A stretch of DNA of 64,000 nt from Corynebacterium kefirresidentii. GTDB taxonomy: Bacteria > Actinomycetota > Actinomycetes > Mycobacteriales > Mycobacteriaceae. A program made the translations under genes and the position numbers. The notes beneath the pieces were generated by a model. It saw nothing but the letters and a program-made list of their open reading frames with translations. It was not told the DNA's origin and made no database searches. Below are positions 43,611 to 52,272 of this stretch, piece after piece. The DNA lies in assembly GCA_002154655.1 (NCBI GenBank), contig NGUZ01000010.1, positions 1 to 64,000 of the forward strand. Direction: 5' to 3'. Position 1 is the stretch's first letter; every line of letters begins with the position of its first letter.

Positions 43611-44663
43611 TTAGCCTCCTATGGTTGCGTCCCACGCCTGCAGCAAGGCGTCGGTTTCTTCCCTGGTGGTAACGGTAATACGAATTCCCTCGCTAAAGGC
43701 GCGAACGAGCACGCCGCGTTCGGCGAGGCGGGCGGCTACCTCTTGTGGAGTGCCCAGACTGGCAAGATTCTTAGCCGGCAGCCACACGTGATTCGCCTCG
43801 GAATGCGGCACGCCCCAGTCCTGCAGGGCTGCTTCTAAGCGCTCGCGCTGGACGACGGTCTCCTCGGTACGCTCCCGCAGTGAATCCTGCGCCGCCAGTG
43901 CCGCGCGGGCGCCAACCTGAGCCACGGTGCTGGCGGAGAAGGGGATAGCCACCTTATTGAGGGCCTCAATGATATTTTCCGGGCCGAAGGCATAACCGAT
44001 ACGCACGCCGGCCAGGCCATAAGCCTTAGAGAAGGTGCGCAGGCACACCAGGTTGGGAAAGGTACCCACCAGCTCCGTGCCCAGCGGGGTGTCGGTGTCG
44101 CGGTTGTATTCGATATAGGCCTCGTCGAGGGCTACGAGGACGTCGGCAGGCACGGCATCCATGAATGCGGCGAATTCGGCCTTGGTAACCGTGGTGCCCG
44201 ACGGGTTATTGGGATTGCACACGAAGATGAGCCTGGTTTTATCCGTGATTTTCTTCGCCATGGCAGGAAGGTCCACGCGCTGGTCTGTACTGAGCGGAAC
44301 CGGAATGGGGTGGGCGCCCACCACTTGGGCGAAGATGGGGTAGGCCTCGAAGGAACGCCATGGGAAGAGGATTTCTTCGCCGGGAGTGGCGGCAATTTCT
44401 ACCAGCTGTTGGCACAATGCGGAGGAGCCGGTGCCCACCGCTACCTGCTCCTGATCCACGCCCAGGTGCGCGGCTAGGTCCTCGCGCAGTGCGGTGGCCG
44501 CAATATCCGGGTAGCGATTGGCCTGTGCGGCTGCCTCTGCCATGGCCGCGGCCGCTTCTGGCAAGGGCGGGTGAGCCGCCTCATTAGAGGAAAGCTTGAG
44601 TGCGTCATCGTTGCGCGCACCAGCGACATAGGCAGGGATGGCTTTCAGATCGGGGCGAATCAT
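43611..44663 (-). CDS. HisC/Pat-like class I aminotransferase
   Basis: A 350-aa PLP enzyme of the histidinol-phosphate/aromatic aminotransferase family. IRPDLKAIPAYVAG start, LKLSSNEAAHPPLP, FVCNPNNPSGTTV and the PLP lysine in RTFSKAYGLAGVRIGYAF are clear. Its relative at this locus (Rv3772, C. glutamicum Pat) acts mainly on aromatic keto acids, so Pat is likelier than HisC; no his genes are nearby. ATG 44663 is supported by TACAGT (44671-44676, minus strand) 7 nt upstream, which rejects the longer frame running into tRNA-Ser. Confidence 0.88.
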   Translation of the reverse strand: MIRPDLKAIPAYVAGARNDDALKLSSNEAAHPPLPEAAAAMAEAAAQANRYPDIAATALREDLAAHLGVDQEQVAVGTGSSALCQQLVEIAATPGEEILFPWRSFEAYPIFAQVVGAHPIPVPLSTDQRVDLPAMAKKITDKTRLIFVCNPNNPSGTTVTKAEFAAFMDAVPADVLVALDEAYIEYNRDTDTPLGTELVGTFPNLVCLRTFSKAYGLAGVRIGYAFGPENIIEALNKVAIPFSASTVAQVGARAALAAQDSLRERTEETVVQRERLEAALQDWGVPHSEANHVWLPAKNLASLGTPQEVAARLAERGVLVRAFSEGIRITVTTREETDALLQAWDATIGG

Positions 44664-44771
44664 GCCTACCACTGTAGGGCCTGCGCCTTTGCTGCGGGAG
44701 CGAAAGCAGGGGGCTAGTTTGGCAGCGGCGGGGCAGGCAGGTATTCTCAAACGAGGTTCCTTGTGAACCGT

Positions 44772-44860
44772 GGAGATGTGCCAGAGCGGCCGAATGGGGC
44801 TCCCTGCTAAGGAGTTGACCCTTCTGGGGTCCGGAGGTTCGAATCCTCTCATCTCCGCCA
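44772..44860 (+). tRNA. tRNA-Ser (GCU anticodon)
   Basis: Acceptor GGAGATG (44772-44778) pairs with CATCTCC (44850-44856); discriminator G and encoded CCA (44858-44860). Anticodon arm GCTCC-CTGCTAA-GGAGT has GCT at 44806-44808. The variable arm is long, as in class II tRNAs. Confidence 0.95.
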
Positions 44861-44863
44861 TCT

Positions 44864-44895
44864 AATCCCGAGCGAGTGCGCTCGGGATTTTTTAT
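44864..44895 (+). terminator. Terminator after tRNA-Ser(GCU)
   Basis: AATCCCGAGCG (44864-44874) and CGCTCGGGATT (44879-44889) pair over 11 bp with a 4-nt loop, followed by a T-run. Confidence 0.9.
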
Positions 44896-44937
44896 TCGGG
44901 TTTTATTCTCGCCGGCGCCGTGAAGCGGAGAAATCTG

Positions 44938-45144
44938 CTATTTGCGCTGGTAATTGGCACAGCGGCGGAAGAGCGTGAGCATGCCAACGCCGAAGATGAA
45001 GCTTCCGGTAAAAGCCGCAGCGCGCAGGGAAGTGACCTCGTGGAAGAGGGCAGGCACCATGAGAATGGCGATAACAGAGCTAATGACTCCTAGGACGAGG
45101 AAAGTAATCGTCACGATAGGTCCCGGTGTGGATTGCTGCGGCAT
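44938..45144 (-). CDS. Small two-helix membrane protein
   Basis: A 68-aa protein of unknown function with hydrophobic helices ITFLVLGVISSVIAILMVPALF and RAAAFTGSFIFGVGMLTLF. Start ATG 45144 is chosen because AAAGGACTG lies about 9 nt upstream; ATGs at 45162/45165 are alternatives. No conserved motif is apparent. Confidence 0.55.
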   Translation of the reverse strand: MPQQSTPGPIVTITFLVLGVISSVIAILMVPALFHEVTSLRAAAFTGSFIFGVGMLTLFRRCANYQRK

Positions 45145-45242
45145 GGGGGTCAGTCCTTTCATCACTCAATTCTGATGAAAATAACTCTAGGTTGCCCTCC
45201 CAGGAGCTGCAATAGGACATTCTTAAGGGATCAAGCAGGGCC

Positions 45243-45626
45243 TTAGGATTCTAGGGCAGGAAAGACCTCGTCGCGCAGCAGGTGGGCGAGCTCGCGATTT
45301 GGGTTGGTGGGGTCTACCCATGCGAGTTCGGCAATCTCTGCGGCTGCGCGGGCAAGGACGGGGCGGGGATAGGTAAAGATGTGGCCGCGCACGGTTTCGC
45401 CGGGTTCGTTGGCGGCCGGCGCGTCGAAGGTGCCGAGCGGGGAAAGCTCCGGGAGGCGGACCTCCACACCGATTTCCTCTGCGACCTCGCGGGCTGCGGC
45501 CTGTGCAGGGGTCTCGCCAGCCTCAAGCTTGCCGCCAGGTAACTGGAACTTGGTGGAAGAATCTTTGCGCACGGTGAGGATATGGCCAAAGGAATTACGG
45601 AAAACTACGGCGGCAACTTCAATCAT
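45243..45626 (-). CDS. Nudix hydrolase (MutT-like)
   Basis: A 127-aa pyrophosphohydrolase. The Nudix box GGKLEAGETPAQAAAREVAEE, then IGV, is intact (G-x5-E-x7-REVxEExGV). The substrate could be an oxidised nucleotide or another nucleoside diphosphate derivative. TATAGT lies 7 nt before ATG on the minus strand, so the transcript is probably leaderless and separate from the downstream gene. Confidence 0.88.
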   Translation of the reverse strand: MIEVAAVVFRNSFGHILTVRKDSSTKFQLPGGKLEAGETPAQAAAREVAEEIGVEVRLPELSPLGTFDAPAANEPGETVRGHIFTYPRPVLARAAAEIAELAWVDPTNPNRELAHLLRDEVFPALES

Positions 45627-45654
45627 GGGCCCGACTATAACTCGCTGCGGCGGT

Positions 45655-46416
45655 TTAATTCAGAATGCCGGGTGCCCACTCGCGCTCCACTTGGGCAAGC
45701 GCTGCTTCTATTTGTTGCTCTTTCAAGCCGATGTCGGGAGTACCGGCGGATACCGGGTCACCGGCGAGCACGGCCAGTAGTGCCCAGCCATTATTAACGG
45801 TGGGGCTCACACGCAGATCGTCGGGGTTTTCCGCAATGGCAGTGCCATCTGACCTCATCAGTTCAGGCGGATAGTCGACAGCTTTCACGGTTGCGAGCTC
45901 TGGTAGTACTTCCGTGGAGCCATCAGGAAAGAACACCATGATGCGCGCATGGTGGAAGTAATAGTGGTCATCGCCTACAGGGTTCTTTTCTTCCTTGGAA
46001 TCAAAGTGGTAGAAGTTTCCCACCAGTACGGGATAAAACTCGAGCCAGTTATTGGCCCACGCTGTGCGGAGCAGAGTGCGCTCATTGTGGGTCGAGGCCA
46101 GCCAGCGAACGGGCTTGGAAATGCCGAATGCGATGATGGGCAGGCTGATGAGCAAGGCGATGCGGAAATCGAGTCCGGTAAGAGCAAAGGGGAAGAGTCC
46201 CAGAATTACGATGCTACCCATATGGAAGAGCTGGAAGAGGAAGTCGAATTTCGTATGGTTCTTGGAGGGGCAAGGGCCGTTAGTAATAACGGCCTCGCGC
46301 AAGCCGGTGGCATCGGGGCGGGTATTTGGGGTGCTAACGCGCTTGATGTTCTCTTTGCTGAAAAACTCGTCCTCGTGCGGGGAGGATGGCACGTAGTTGC
46401 ATAAGCGCAGATTCAT
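45655..46416 (-). CDS. Membrane protein of unknown function
   Basis: A 253-aa protein. Two adjacent hydrophobic segments (about residues 68-105, GSIVILGLFPFALTGLDFRI and ALLISLPIIAFGI) are followed by a ~150-residue soluble domain (GNFYHFDSKEEKNPVGDDHYYF, VLPELATVKAVDYPPEL). No family is recognised. GGAG lies ~12 nt before the ATG. No operon partner. Confidence 0.55.
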   Translation of the reverse strand: MNLRLCNYVPSSPHEDEFFSKENIKRVSTPNTRPDATGLREAVITNGPCPSKNHTKFDFLFQLFHMGSIVILGLFPFALTGLDFRIALLISLPIIAFGISKPVRWLASTHNERTLLRTAWANNWLEFYPVLVGNFYHFDSKEEKNPVGDDHYYFHHARIMVFFPDGSTEVLPELATVKAVDYPPELMRSDGTAIAENPDDLRVSPTVNNGWALLAVLAGDPVSAGTPDIGLKEQQIEAALAQVEREWAPGILN

Positions 46417-46534
46417 AGGGGATGGGTACTCCTTGGCTCAGGGGGGCTGGCCTGTGCCTATGAGGCTACGGGAAGGCGAAGCGTTGCGTGGGCTTGTCGC
46501 GACGCAAGAGACAAATGAATATAAAGTGGTGCCC

Positions 46535-46897
46535 ATGAGTGACTCGAGGTTTCCCCGTTCGGTGTTTGCAGTTGGCACCGACCCTGATCCGCGTTTCACG
46601 CTCGCTAATGAGCGCACGTTCCTGGCGTGGATTCGCACTTCCCTGGCGTTGATTGCTGGCGGAGTAGCACTTGAGGCCTTTGATGTTCCGCTGCCAGGCA
46701 CTCTGCGTGCCGCGGTATCGGTCTTCATGTTGATAGTCGCCATTATCTTGCCCGTGGTGGCGTGGGGGCATTGGAAGCAATCAGAGCGCGCAATGCGAGA
46801 GAATCGATCGCTACCGTTTAGTTTCGGCCTTCCGGTCCTTGTTGCTGTAATCGTGGTGGTGGCTGGTGCGCTTTTGGTAGGCGAGTTCCTTGCCTAA
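46535..46897 (+). CDS. YidH/DUF202 membrane protein
   Basis: A 120-aa protein of the DUF202 family: DPRFTLANERTFLAWIRTSLALIAGGVALEAF, then two more hydrophobic segments. Function unknown. TAAAGT (46522-46527) lies exactly 7 nt before ATG 46535, supporting this start over the longer upstream frame. The next DUF202 gene overlaps its end. Confidence 0.82.
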   Translation: MSDSRFPRSVFAVGTDPDPRFTLANERTFLAWIRTSLALIAGGVALEAFDVPLPGTLRAAVSVFMLIVAIILPVVAWGHWKQSERAMRENRSLPFSFGLPVLVAVIVVVAGALLVGEFLA

Positions 46898-47198
46898 CCA
46901 GCCCTTTGATCCTGGTCTGCAACCAGAGCGCACGCGCCTGTCTTGGCAGCGCACCCTTTTGGCGCTTTCCTTGGTGTTGCTAGGCGTGATGCGGGCGGTG
47001 AGTGTGCACGCCTTCTTGCCGCTCGTCCTCCTTGCCGCCGGGGTGCTGGCGCTGGTCTTGGCGGTGTGGCAACGTGCCTCGCTTGTCGACGTCGCCCTGT
47101 CTTCCCAGGCTCCCCTTCCGCATGCAATCATTTTGGCCAGTACCGCCGGTCTGGTGTCTTTGCTGGCAGCCTTCGCCCTGTGGGGTCTATTCCTGTAG
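46890..47198 (+). CDS. DUF202 membrane protein
   Basis: A 102-aa second DUF202 protein: QPERTRLSWQRTLLALSLVLLGVMRA, followed by two hydrophobic segments. The TTG start at 46890 overlaps the end of the YidH gene by 8 bp, so translation is probably coupled and the two may form a complex. Paired DUF202 genes of this kind are common in actinobacteria; their role is unknown. Confidence 0.78.
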   Translation: MPNQPFDPGLQPERTRLSWQRTLLALSLVLLGVMRAVSVHAFLPLVLLAAGVLALVLAVWQRASLVDVALSSQAPLPHAIILASTAGLVSLLAAFALWGLFL

Positions 47199-47336
47199 TC
47201 ATCCCGGTGTCGTCATTGAGGTGGCTTCTGGGCGTCGTCATGCGGCCAGGGAGGATCTCTGGCGGATTTTCTGGGCAAATGACGTAGTCTAAGAAGGCTG
47301 AAGTCAATAACCTGGGGCTGGAAAGGCGGGTAGGCC

Positions 47337-48701
47337 ATGGCGGAGACCACCGAGCGGGCTAGCGATATTGTCGAGGCATGGCTCAAACAAGAAGACGCCA
47401 TTGACCCCACCAAGGCCCCGCGCCTCCAGGAACTCCTGGAGAGGGTGCCCCTGCAGGAACTCATCGCCGTCGTCGAGCGGCAAAATGCCGTCCGGTCGGC
47501 CTTGGCCCTGCGCTTGTTGCCGCGCCAGAAATCAATCGTCGTCTTTGATGCCCTCGATGCAAAGCATCAGGCCGATATCATCGATGAGCTGGGCAATGCT
47601 GATGTCTATGAGTTCTTCGACGAGCTTGATCCGGAAGACCGCGTGGCTTTGCTGGATGAGCTGCCTGCGGAGATTGCGGACCGGCTGCTGCGCTCACTGA
47701 CTCAATCCAAGCGCGATGTCACGGGCGTGGTGTTGGGCTATGTCAAGGGTTCGGTGGGGCGCCGAATGTCACCCGAGGTGCCTGGAATCCACCCGGACAT
47801 GAGCGTTAGGGACGCGCTGTTTAAACTGCGGGAGACCGCACATGAGCTGGAAACTATCTACACCGTGCCCATCACTCGCGAGGATAGGCGTCTTGTGGGA
47901 GTGGTGAGCCTGCGCGAAATCTTCACCGCTGATGCCGCGCTGACCATGGCCGATATTATGCACGATCCCATTTTTGCCCGTGCTAGTGCTGACGCGGAAG
48001 AAACCGCGCGTTGGTTCCTCCCATTGGACATTCTTGCGCTGCCAATCGTGGATGATTCGCACCGCTTGGTTGGTCTGCTGACGTGGGACGATGCTACGGA
48101 CATTGTGGAGGAAGAAGATAGCGAGGACTCCGCTCGTGCTGGCGGTACCGAGGCCCTTCAACAGCCGTACCTATCCACGCCTTTGCTCAAGCTGGTGCGC
48201 TCGCGCATCGTATGGCTGCTCGTGCTGGCAGTTTCTGCGCTGTTGACTGTGCAAGTATTGGACTCTTTTGAAGGCACGCTGGCCAAGGCCGTGGTTCTCT
48301 CACTATTTATCCCGCTGCTGACCGGCACCGGTGGCAATACCGGCAATCAGGCTGCCACCACGGTGACCCGTGCTTTGGCGCTGGGCGATGTCCGCACCCG
48401 CGACCTCGTTGCCGTTTTGTGGCGCGAGCTACGCGTCGGCATGTTGCTAGGCGCCGTGCTCGGCTTGGCGGGACTGGGGCTGGCTACGCTGGTTTATGGC
48501 ATGAGCATCGGCCTAGTCATCGGTTCGACGCTGTTTTTGATTTGCTCGATTTCTGCGACCGTAGGCGGGCTGATGCCCATCGTGGCTAAGACCATCGGTG
48601 CCGATCCGGCGGTCTTTTCCAACCCGTTTATCTCTACCTTCTGTGATGCTACGGGCCTCATTATTTACTTCCTCATTGCTAAGACCGTGCTGGGAATTTA
48701 A
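47337..48701 (+). CDS. mgtE: MgtE-type magnesium transporter
   Basis: A 454-aa Mg2+ channel/transporter. Order: N-terminal MgtE superhelical domain (LRLLPRQKSIVVFDALD, LLDELPAEIADRLL), two CBS modules (~135-255; TVPITREDRRLVGVVSLREIF, LPIVDDSHRLVGLLTWDDA), a linking helix, then five membrane helices with LTGTGGNTGNQAATTVTRALALGD. CBS domains sense cytosolic Mg2+ and gate the pore. The 138-bp leader shows no M-box I can recognise. Confidence 0.92.
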   Translation: MAETTERASDIVEAWLKQEDAIDPTKAPRLQELLERVPLQELIAVVERQNAVRSALALRLLPRQKSIVVFDALDAKHQADIIDELGNADVYEFFDELDPEDRVALLDELPAEIADRLLRSLTQSKRDVTGVVLGYVKGSVGRRMSPEVPGIHPDMSVRDALFKLRETAHELETIYTVPITREDRRLVGVVSLREIFTADAALTMADIMHDPIFARASADAEETARWFLPLDILALPIVDDSHRLVGLLTWDDATDIVEEEDSEDSARAGGTEALQQPYLSTPLLKLVRSRIVWLLVLAVSALLTVQVLDSFEGTLAKAVVLSLFIPLLTGTGGNTGNQAATTVTRALALGDVRTRDLVAVLWRELRVGMLLGAVLGLAGLGLATLVYGMSIGLVIGSTLFLICSISATVGGLMPIVAKTIGADPAVFSNPFISTFCDATGLIIYFLIAKTVLGI

Positions 48702-48959
48702 CCCACCCTTCATTGATCGGGGGTAGGGGAGCGGTGGAGTGATTTCTGGTTTCGGGCAGGTGTGGTGTGTGCTATTCGGGGGTGCGGGGGTGGTTTATTG
48801 TGACGGGATATGGTTTCTGCGTCACATGTTTTGTATGGTCAGTGCATGCTTCGCAGTGAATTAGATAACTTTCTATTTGCTGTCTAGGCCAGCTAATAAC
48901 CTGGGAAGTACGGAGCATATCCCTCAGCACAGTCCTCTCTTAGTGAAGGAGCGCGCGGT
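48702..48959. other. Intergenic region before DASS transporter
   Basis: No gene or strong terminator is seen in these 258 bp. GTGAAGGAG lies about 9 nt before the ATG at 48960. AT-rich tracts around 48,830-48,900 probably hold the transporter promoter. Confidence 0.35.
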
Positions 48960-50534
48960 ATGACCACCCCGCATACTCACGAATCCACCGCCCACACCGA
49001 AGGTGACGAAGCCCCTAAAGTCCCACGCGGCGAATGGCGCCGGCAGTTTATTGGCCTCTTCGTGGGCTTGGCATTGGCGGTACTTGTCTTCTTTATCTTC
49101 CCCTCCAATGCCATCGAGACAGTCCAAGGCTCCTCTGGCGCAGATCCGGAAGCCGAGTACACGCTTGGTGCCATCCGCGCTGTTGCAGCGGTGACGATCC
49201 TTATGGGCGTGTGGTGGATGACTGAAGCTATTCCGCTCGCTGCCACCGCGCTGCTTCCGTTGGTTATTTTCCCACTAGCTGGCGTCGGATCAATCAAGGA
49301 AGTAGGCGCCCCGTATGCCTCCGCCACCATTTTCTTGTTCATGGGTGGCTTCCTCATCGCGCTGTCCCTGCAGCGCTGGAACCTGCACCGCCGCTTGGCC
49401 CTCTATGTGGTGAAGGTGATTGGTACCTCTCCCAAGCGCCTGATCTTGGGCTTTATGCTGGCCACCGGATTTTTGTCCATGTGGGTTTCTAATACGGCTA
49501 CGGCCGTGGTCATGTTGCCTATTGGCACCTCGGTGCTCGCGCTGACCGCAGAGACCGTAGGCGGCTGGGAGAAGCAAAAGAAATTTGCCACGGCCCTCAT
49601 GCTGGGCATTGCTTATTCCGCGTCCATTGGTTCGCTGGGCACGCTCATCGGCACCCCGCCGAATGCCTTCCTGAACGCGTATATGGCCGATACCTGGGGC
49701 GTTACCCTTGGCTTTGGTCGATGGATGGCGGTCGGTGTACCGCTCGCCGTGATCTTCCTGCTGATTGCTTGGGCACTACTTATCACCATTTTCAAGCCAG
49801 AGATGAAGGATATTCCGGGCGGCCGCGAGCTTATCGACGATGAAATTAAGGCCCTCGGCCCCTGGACCCGTCCCCAGATTATGACCGGCGTCATCTTTGT
49901 TCTGGCCGCCGCAGCGTGGGTAATCCTGCCGCTGGTGCTTAAGGAATTTGAGAACTATGACGATGCCATCGTGGGTATCGCTGCCGGCATCGTGCTCTTT
50001 ATTCTTCCGGCGGATAATCAGCGTCGCACTCGTCTGCTCGACTGGAAGACTGCCAATGAGATGCCGTGGGACGTTCTCTTGCTCTTCGGCGGCGGCCTGT
50101 CGCTGTCCTCGGTCTTTAATTCTTCCGGACTGTCCCTGTGGATTGGTGAGATGGCTAAGGGACTGAGCGTCCTCCCAGTTGTCCTTATCGTCGCCGCCGT
50201 AGCCGCACTGGTGCTCTTCCTGACGGAGATCACCTCCAATACCGCTACGGCTGCCACCTTCATTCCAATCATGGGCGGCGTTGCCGTGGGTGTTGGCCTG
50301 ACCGCGGAGGGAGATATCAACGTCCTTCTGCTCACCATTCCGGTGGCGCTCGCGGCAACCTGTGCATTTATGCTCCCCGTGGCCACCCCGCCGAACGCCA
50401 TTGCCTATGGCTCTGGCTACGTCAAGATTGGCGAGATGATCAAGGGCGGTCTCGGACTCAATATCATCGGCATCTTCCTTATTACCCTTACGGTGTACCT
50501 GCTGGCGGTGCCTATCTTCGGCCTATCCATTTAG
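48960..50534 (+). CDS. DASS-family Na+/dicarboxylate symporter
   Basis: A 524-aa SLC13-like carrier with about twelve membrane segments after a ~35-residue hydrophilic N-terminus. The two SNT signatures are present: WVSNTATAVVMLPIG in the first half and TEITSNTATAATFIPIMGG in the second; the late ATPPNAIAYGSGYV and early GTPPNAFLN motifs are typical of Na+ site regions. Likely substrates are succinate, fumarate, malate or citrate. It is monocistronic. Confidence 0.88.
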   Translation: MTTPHTHESTAHTEGDEAPKVPRGEWRRQFIGLFVGLALAVLVFFIFPSNAIETVQGSSGADPEAEYTLGAIRAVAAVTILMGVWWMTEAIPLAATALLPLVIFPLAGVGSIKEVGAPYASATIFLFMGGFLIALSLQRWNLHRRLALYVVKVIGTSPKRLILGFMLATGFLSMWVSNTATAVVMLPIGTSVLALTAETVGGWEKQKKFATALMLGIAYSASIGSLGTLIGTPPNAFLNAYMADTWGVTLGFGRWMAVGVPLAVIFLLIAWALLITIFKPEMKDIPGGRELIDDEIKALGPWTRPQIMTGVIFVLAAAAWVILPLVLKEFENYDDAIVGIAAGIVLFILPADNQRRTRLLDWKTANEMPWDVLLLFGGGLSLSSVFNSSGLSLWIGEMAKGLSVLPVVLIVAAVAALVLFLTEITSNTATAATFIPIMGGVAVGVGLTAEGDINVLLLTIPVALAATCAFMLPVATPPNAIAYGSGYVKIGEMIKGGLGLNIIGIFLITLTVYLLAVPIFGLSI

Positions 50535-50550
50535 CGCAAGAGACCACGTA

Positions 50551-50589
50551 GTCATTCCCTAATGAAAAACGGTATCATTAGGGAATGAC
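50551..50589. promoter_or_regulatory. 15-bp palindrome (Zur-box candidate) over the cobW start
   Basis: GTCATTCCCTAATGA (50551-50565) and TCATTAGGGAATGAC (50575-50589) are perfect inverted repeats with a 9-nt spacer. The core TAATGA-N9-TCATTA looks like a Zur operator, and the right arm contains the ATG (50585). It could act as operator, as RNA hairpin, and as terminator for the DASS gene. Confidence 0.6.
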
Positions 50590-51658
50590 TACACCCGTTA
50601 CCGTGCTGTCCGGATTTTTAGGCAGCGGAAAAACTACGCTCTTAAACCATCTGCTTGCTAACCGCGAGGGGCGCAAGCTGGCCGTCATTGTCAATGACTT
50701 CTCCGAGGTCAATATTGACGCCGCTCTCGTTGCCGGCGAGGGCTACCTTGAGCGCGGGGAGGATCGCTTTGTCGAGCTCTCTAATGGCTGCATTTGCTGC
50801 ACCCTGCGCGAAGACCTTATTGAATCCGTGGGCAAGCTCGCCCGCTCCGGCCGCTTCGACCAGATCGTCATCGAATCCACCGGCATTTCCGAACCCATGC
50901 CCGTTGCGGCCACCTTTGAGTGGGAGTTTGAGGATGGCACGACGCTTGCCGACGTCGCCCCCATCGACACCATGGTCTCCCTCGTGGACGCTTCCACCTT
51001 TCTTGACCAGTTGCGCCGTGGCAAGAGCCTTGCGTCCCAAAGCATCGAAGCCACGCCCGGCGATGACCGCACCGTGGCTGACCTCCTAGTGGACCAAGTT
51101 GAGTTCGCCGACCTTATCCTCATCACCAAGACCGACGTGGTTGATGCTGCCGAAGCCGAACGGGTCATCGCTACCGTGCGCGCCATGAACCCCCGCGCCC
51201 GCGTCGTGATTGTTACCAACGGTGTCATCGACCCGCGACTCGTCCTCGATGCCCACTTGTATGACATCGCTACCGCTGCCACCTATCACGGCTACGCCGA
51301 AGAACTGGCCAACCCGCATACCCCCGAGACCGAGGAATATGGCATCTCCTCGGTGGTCTTTCGTGCGGATCGGCCCTTTAATCGCGAGCGCTTACTTGCC
51401 GCCCTGCGGGCCAGCACCGGTCTGGTGCGTTCCAAGGGGTACTGCTGGATCGATACCGATCTGCGCGTTGCACACGCCTGGCAGCAAGCCGGCCCGAACC
51501 TCCAGATCATGCCCGCCTCCCTCTGGGCGGCCAATGGTGTGACCCCTGGTGCTGAAATTGTTCTCATCGGCATTGACTTCGACCACGAGGCCACCCTGCA
51601 GGCTTTCCGGGATGCCCTGCTTTCCGACGCCGAAGTTGCCGCCCTCATTCCTTCCTAA
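50585..51658 (+). CDS. COG0523/CobW GTPase, probable zinc chaperone
   Basis: A 357-aa G3E GTPase. Walker [16 protein letters not shown] is at ~10-24, the metal motif [11 protein letters not shown] near 70 (C-x-C-C), the [11 protein letters not shown] guanine motif at ~180, and a C-terminal CobW domain with [15 protein letters not shown]. Members under Zur control in other bacteria supply zinc to proteins during starvation. The large palindrome over its start supports zinc regulation by analogy; no zur gene is in the window. Confidence 0.85.
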   Translation: MTTPVTVLSGFLGSGKTTLLNHLLANREGRKLAVIVNDFSEVNIDAALVAGEGYLERGEDRFVELSNGCICCTLREDLIESVGKLARSGRFDQIVIESTGISEPMPVAATFEWEFEDGTTLADVAPIDTMVSLVDASTFLDQLRRGKSLASQSIEATPGDDRTVADLLVDQVEFADLILITKTDVVDAAEAERVIATVRAMNPRARVVIVTNGVIDPRLVLDAHLYDIATAATYHGYAEELANPHTPETEEYGISSVVFRADRPFNRERLLAALRASTGLVRSKGYCWIDTDLRVAHAWQQAGPNLQIMPASLWAANGVTPGAEIVLIGIDFDHEATLQAFRDALLSDAEVAALIPS

Positions 51659-51778
51659 AGCCTTCCCACTTCTCGTGGGTAAACACCAAGTGAACTGGGG
51701 ATTTGGTAGTTTCCCAGACCGTGGGTATAGTTATTTCTCGTTGCACAGCAGAGCACACGCACTGCTTAACAACGGTCT

Positions 51779-51851
51779 GCGCCCGTAGCTCAACGGATAG
51801 AGCATCTGACTACGGATCAGAAGGTTGGGGGTTCGAATCCCTCCGGGCGCA
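51779..51851 (+). tRNA. tRNA-Arg (ACG anticodon)
   Basis: Acceptor GCGCCCG (51779-51785) pairs with CGGGCGC (51844-51850), discriminator A. Anticodon arm TCTGA-CTACGGA-TCAGA has ACG at 51812-51814. The A34 of this tRNA is the normal substrate of the TadA deaminase encoded at 55.8 kb. No CCA is encoded. Confidence 0.95.
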
Positions 51852-51857
51852 CAAAAT

Positions 51858-51880
51858 AAGCCGCCTTCGGGCGGCTTTTC
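51858..51880 (+). terminator. Terminator after tRNA-Arg
   Basis: AAGCCGCC and GGCGGCTT pair around a TTCG tetraloop, followed by TTTC. Confidence 0.85.
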
Positions 51881-51912
51881 TTGTATCTAATCTATTTCGC
51901 AGGTGCCCGTCT

Positions 51913-52104
51913 ATGAAGTCTTCCTCATTGCTGCCGGGTCTCATTGCCGGCATTGTCCTTGGCCTCGCACTATGGCTCGGTTCTGGGAGCCTGTGGCTCC
52001 TTCTGGGCGGAGTTGTGCTTGGTCTAATATGCGCCCCGCTTCTCAAGCTTGCTGCTGATCCCTCTCGGTCGCGCAAATATCGCGATGATAACTTCCGCGA
52101 TTAG
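51913..52104 (+). CDS. Small two-helix membrane protein
   Basis: A 63-aa protein: MKSSSLLPGLIAGIVLGLAL begins the first helix and WLLLGGVVLGLICAPLL the second; the C-terminus is polar (SRSRKYRDDNFRD). No family recognised. It directly follows the tRNA-Arg terminator, with AGGTG about 8 nt before ATG. Confidence 0.6.
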   Translation: MKSSSLLPGLIAGIVLGLALWLGSGSLWLLLGGVVLGLICAPLLKLAADPSRSRKYRDDNFRD

Positions 52105-52272
52105 ATGGATTTTCACTGCCGCAATAAGTCATATGTAACCCCTTTATAAAATGCAGGACACGTATAAAACGTTCACAGCAACCTCCCAGACAGACTTAGT
52201 AGAAAAAGAAAGTCTTTATTAATAAGGGGACTGCGGCAACGCGCTCCCCTCTGTCTTGAAGGAGAACGCCCG

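Noticed and set aside
47199..47336. Mg2+-sensing riboswitch before mgtE
   Set aside because: The 138-bp leader shows no M-box features that I can recognise; a covariance-model search would be decisive.
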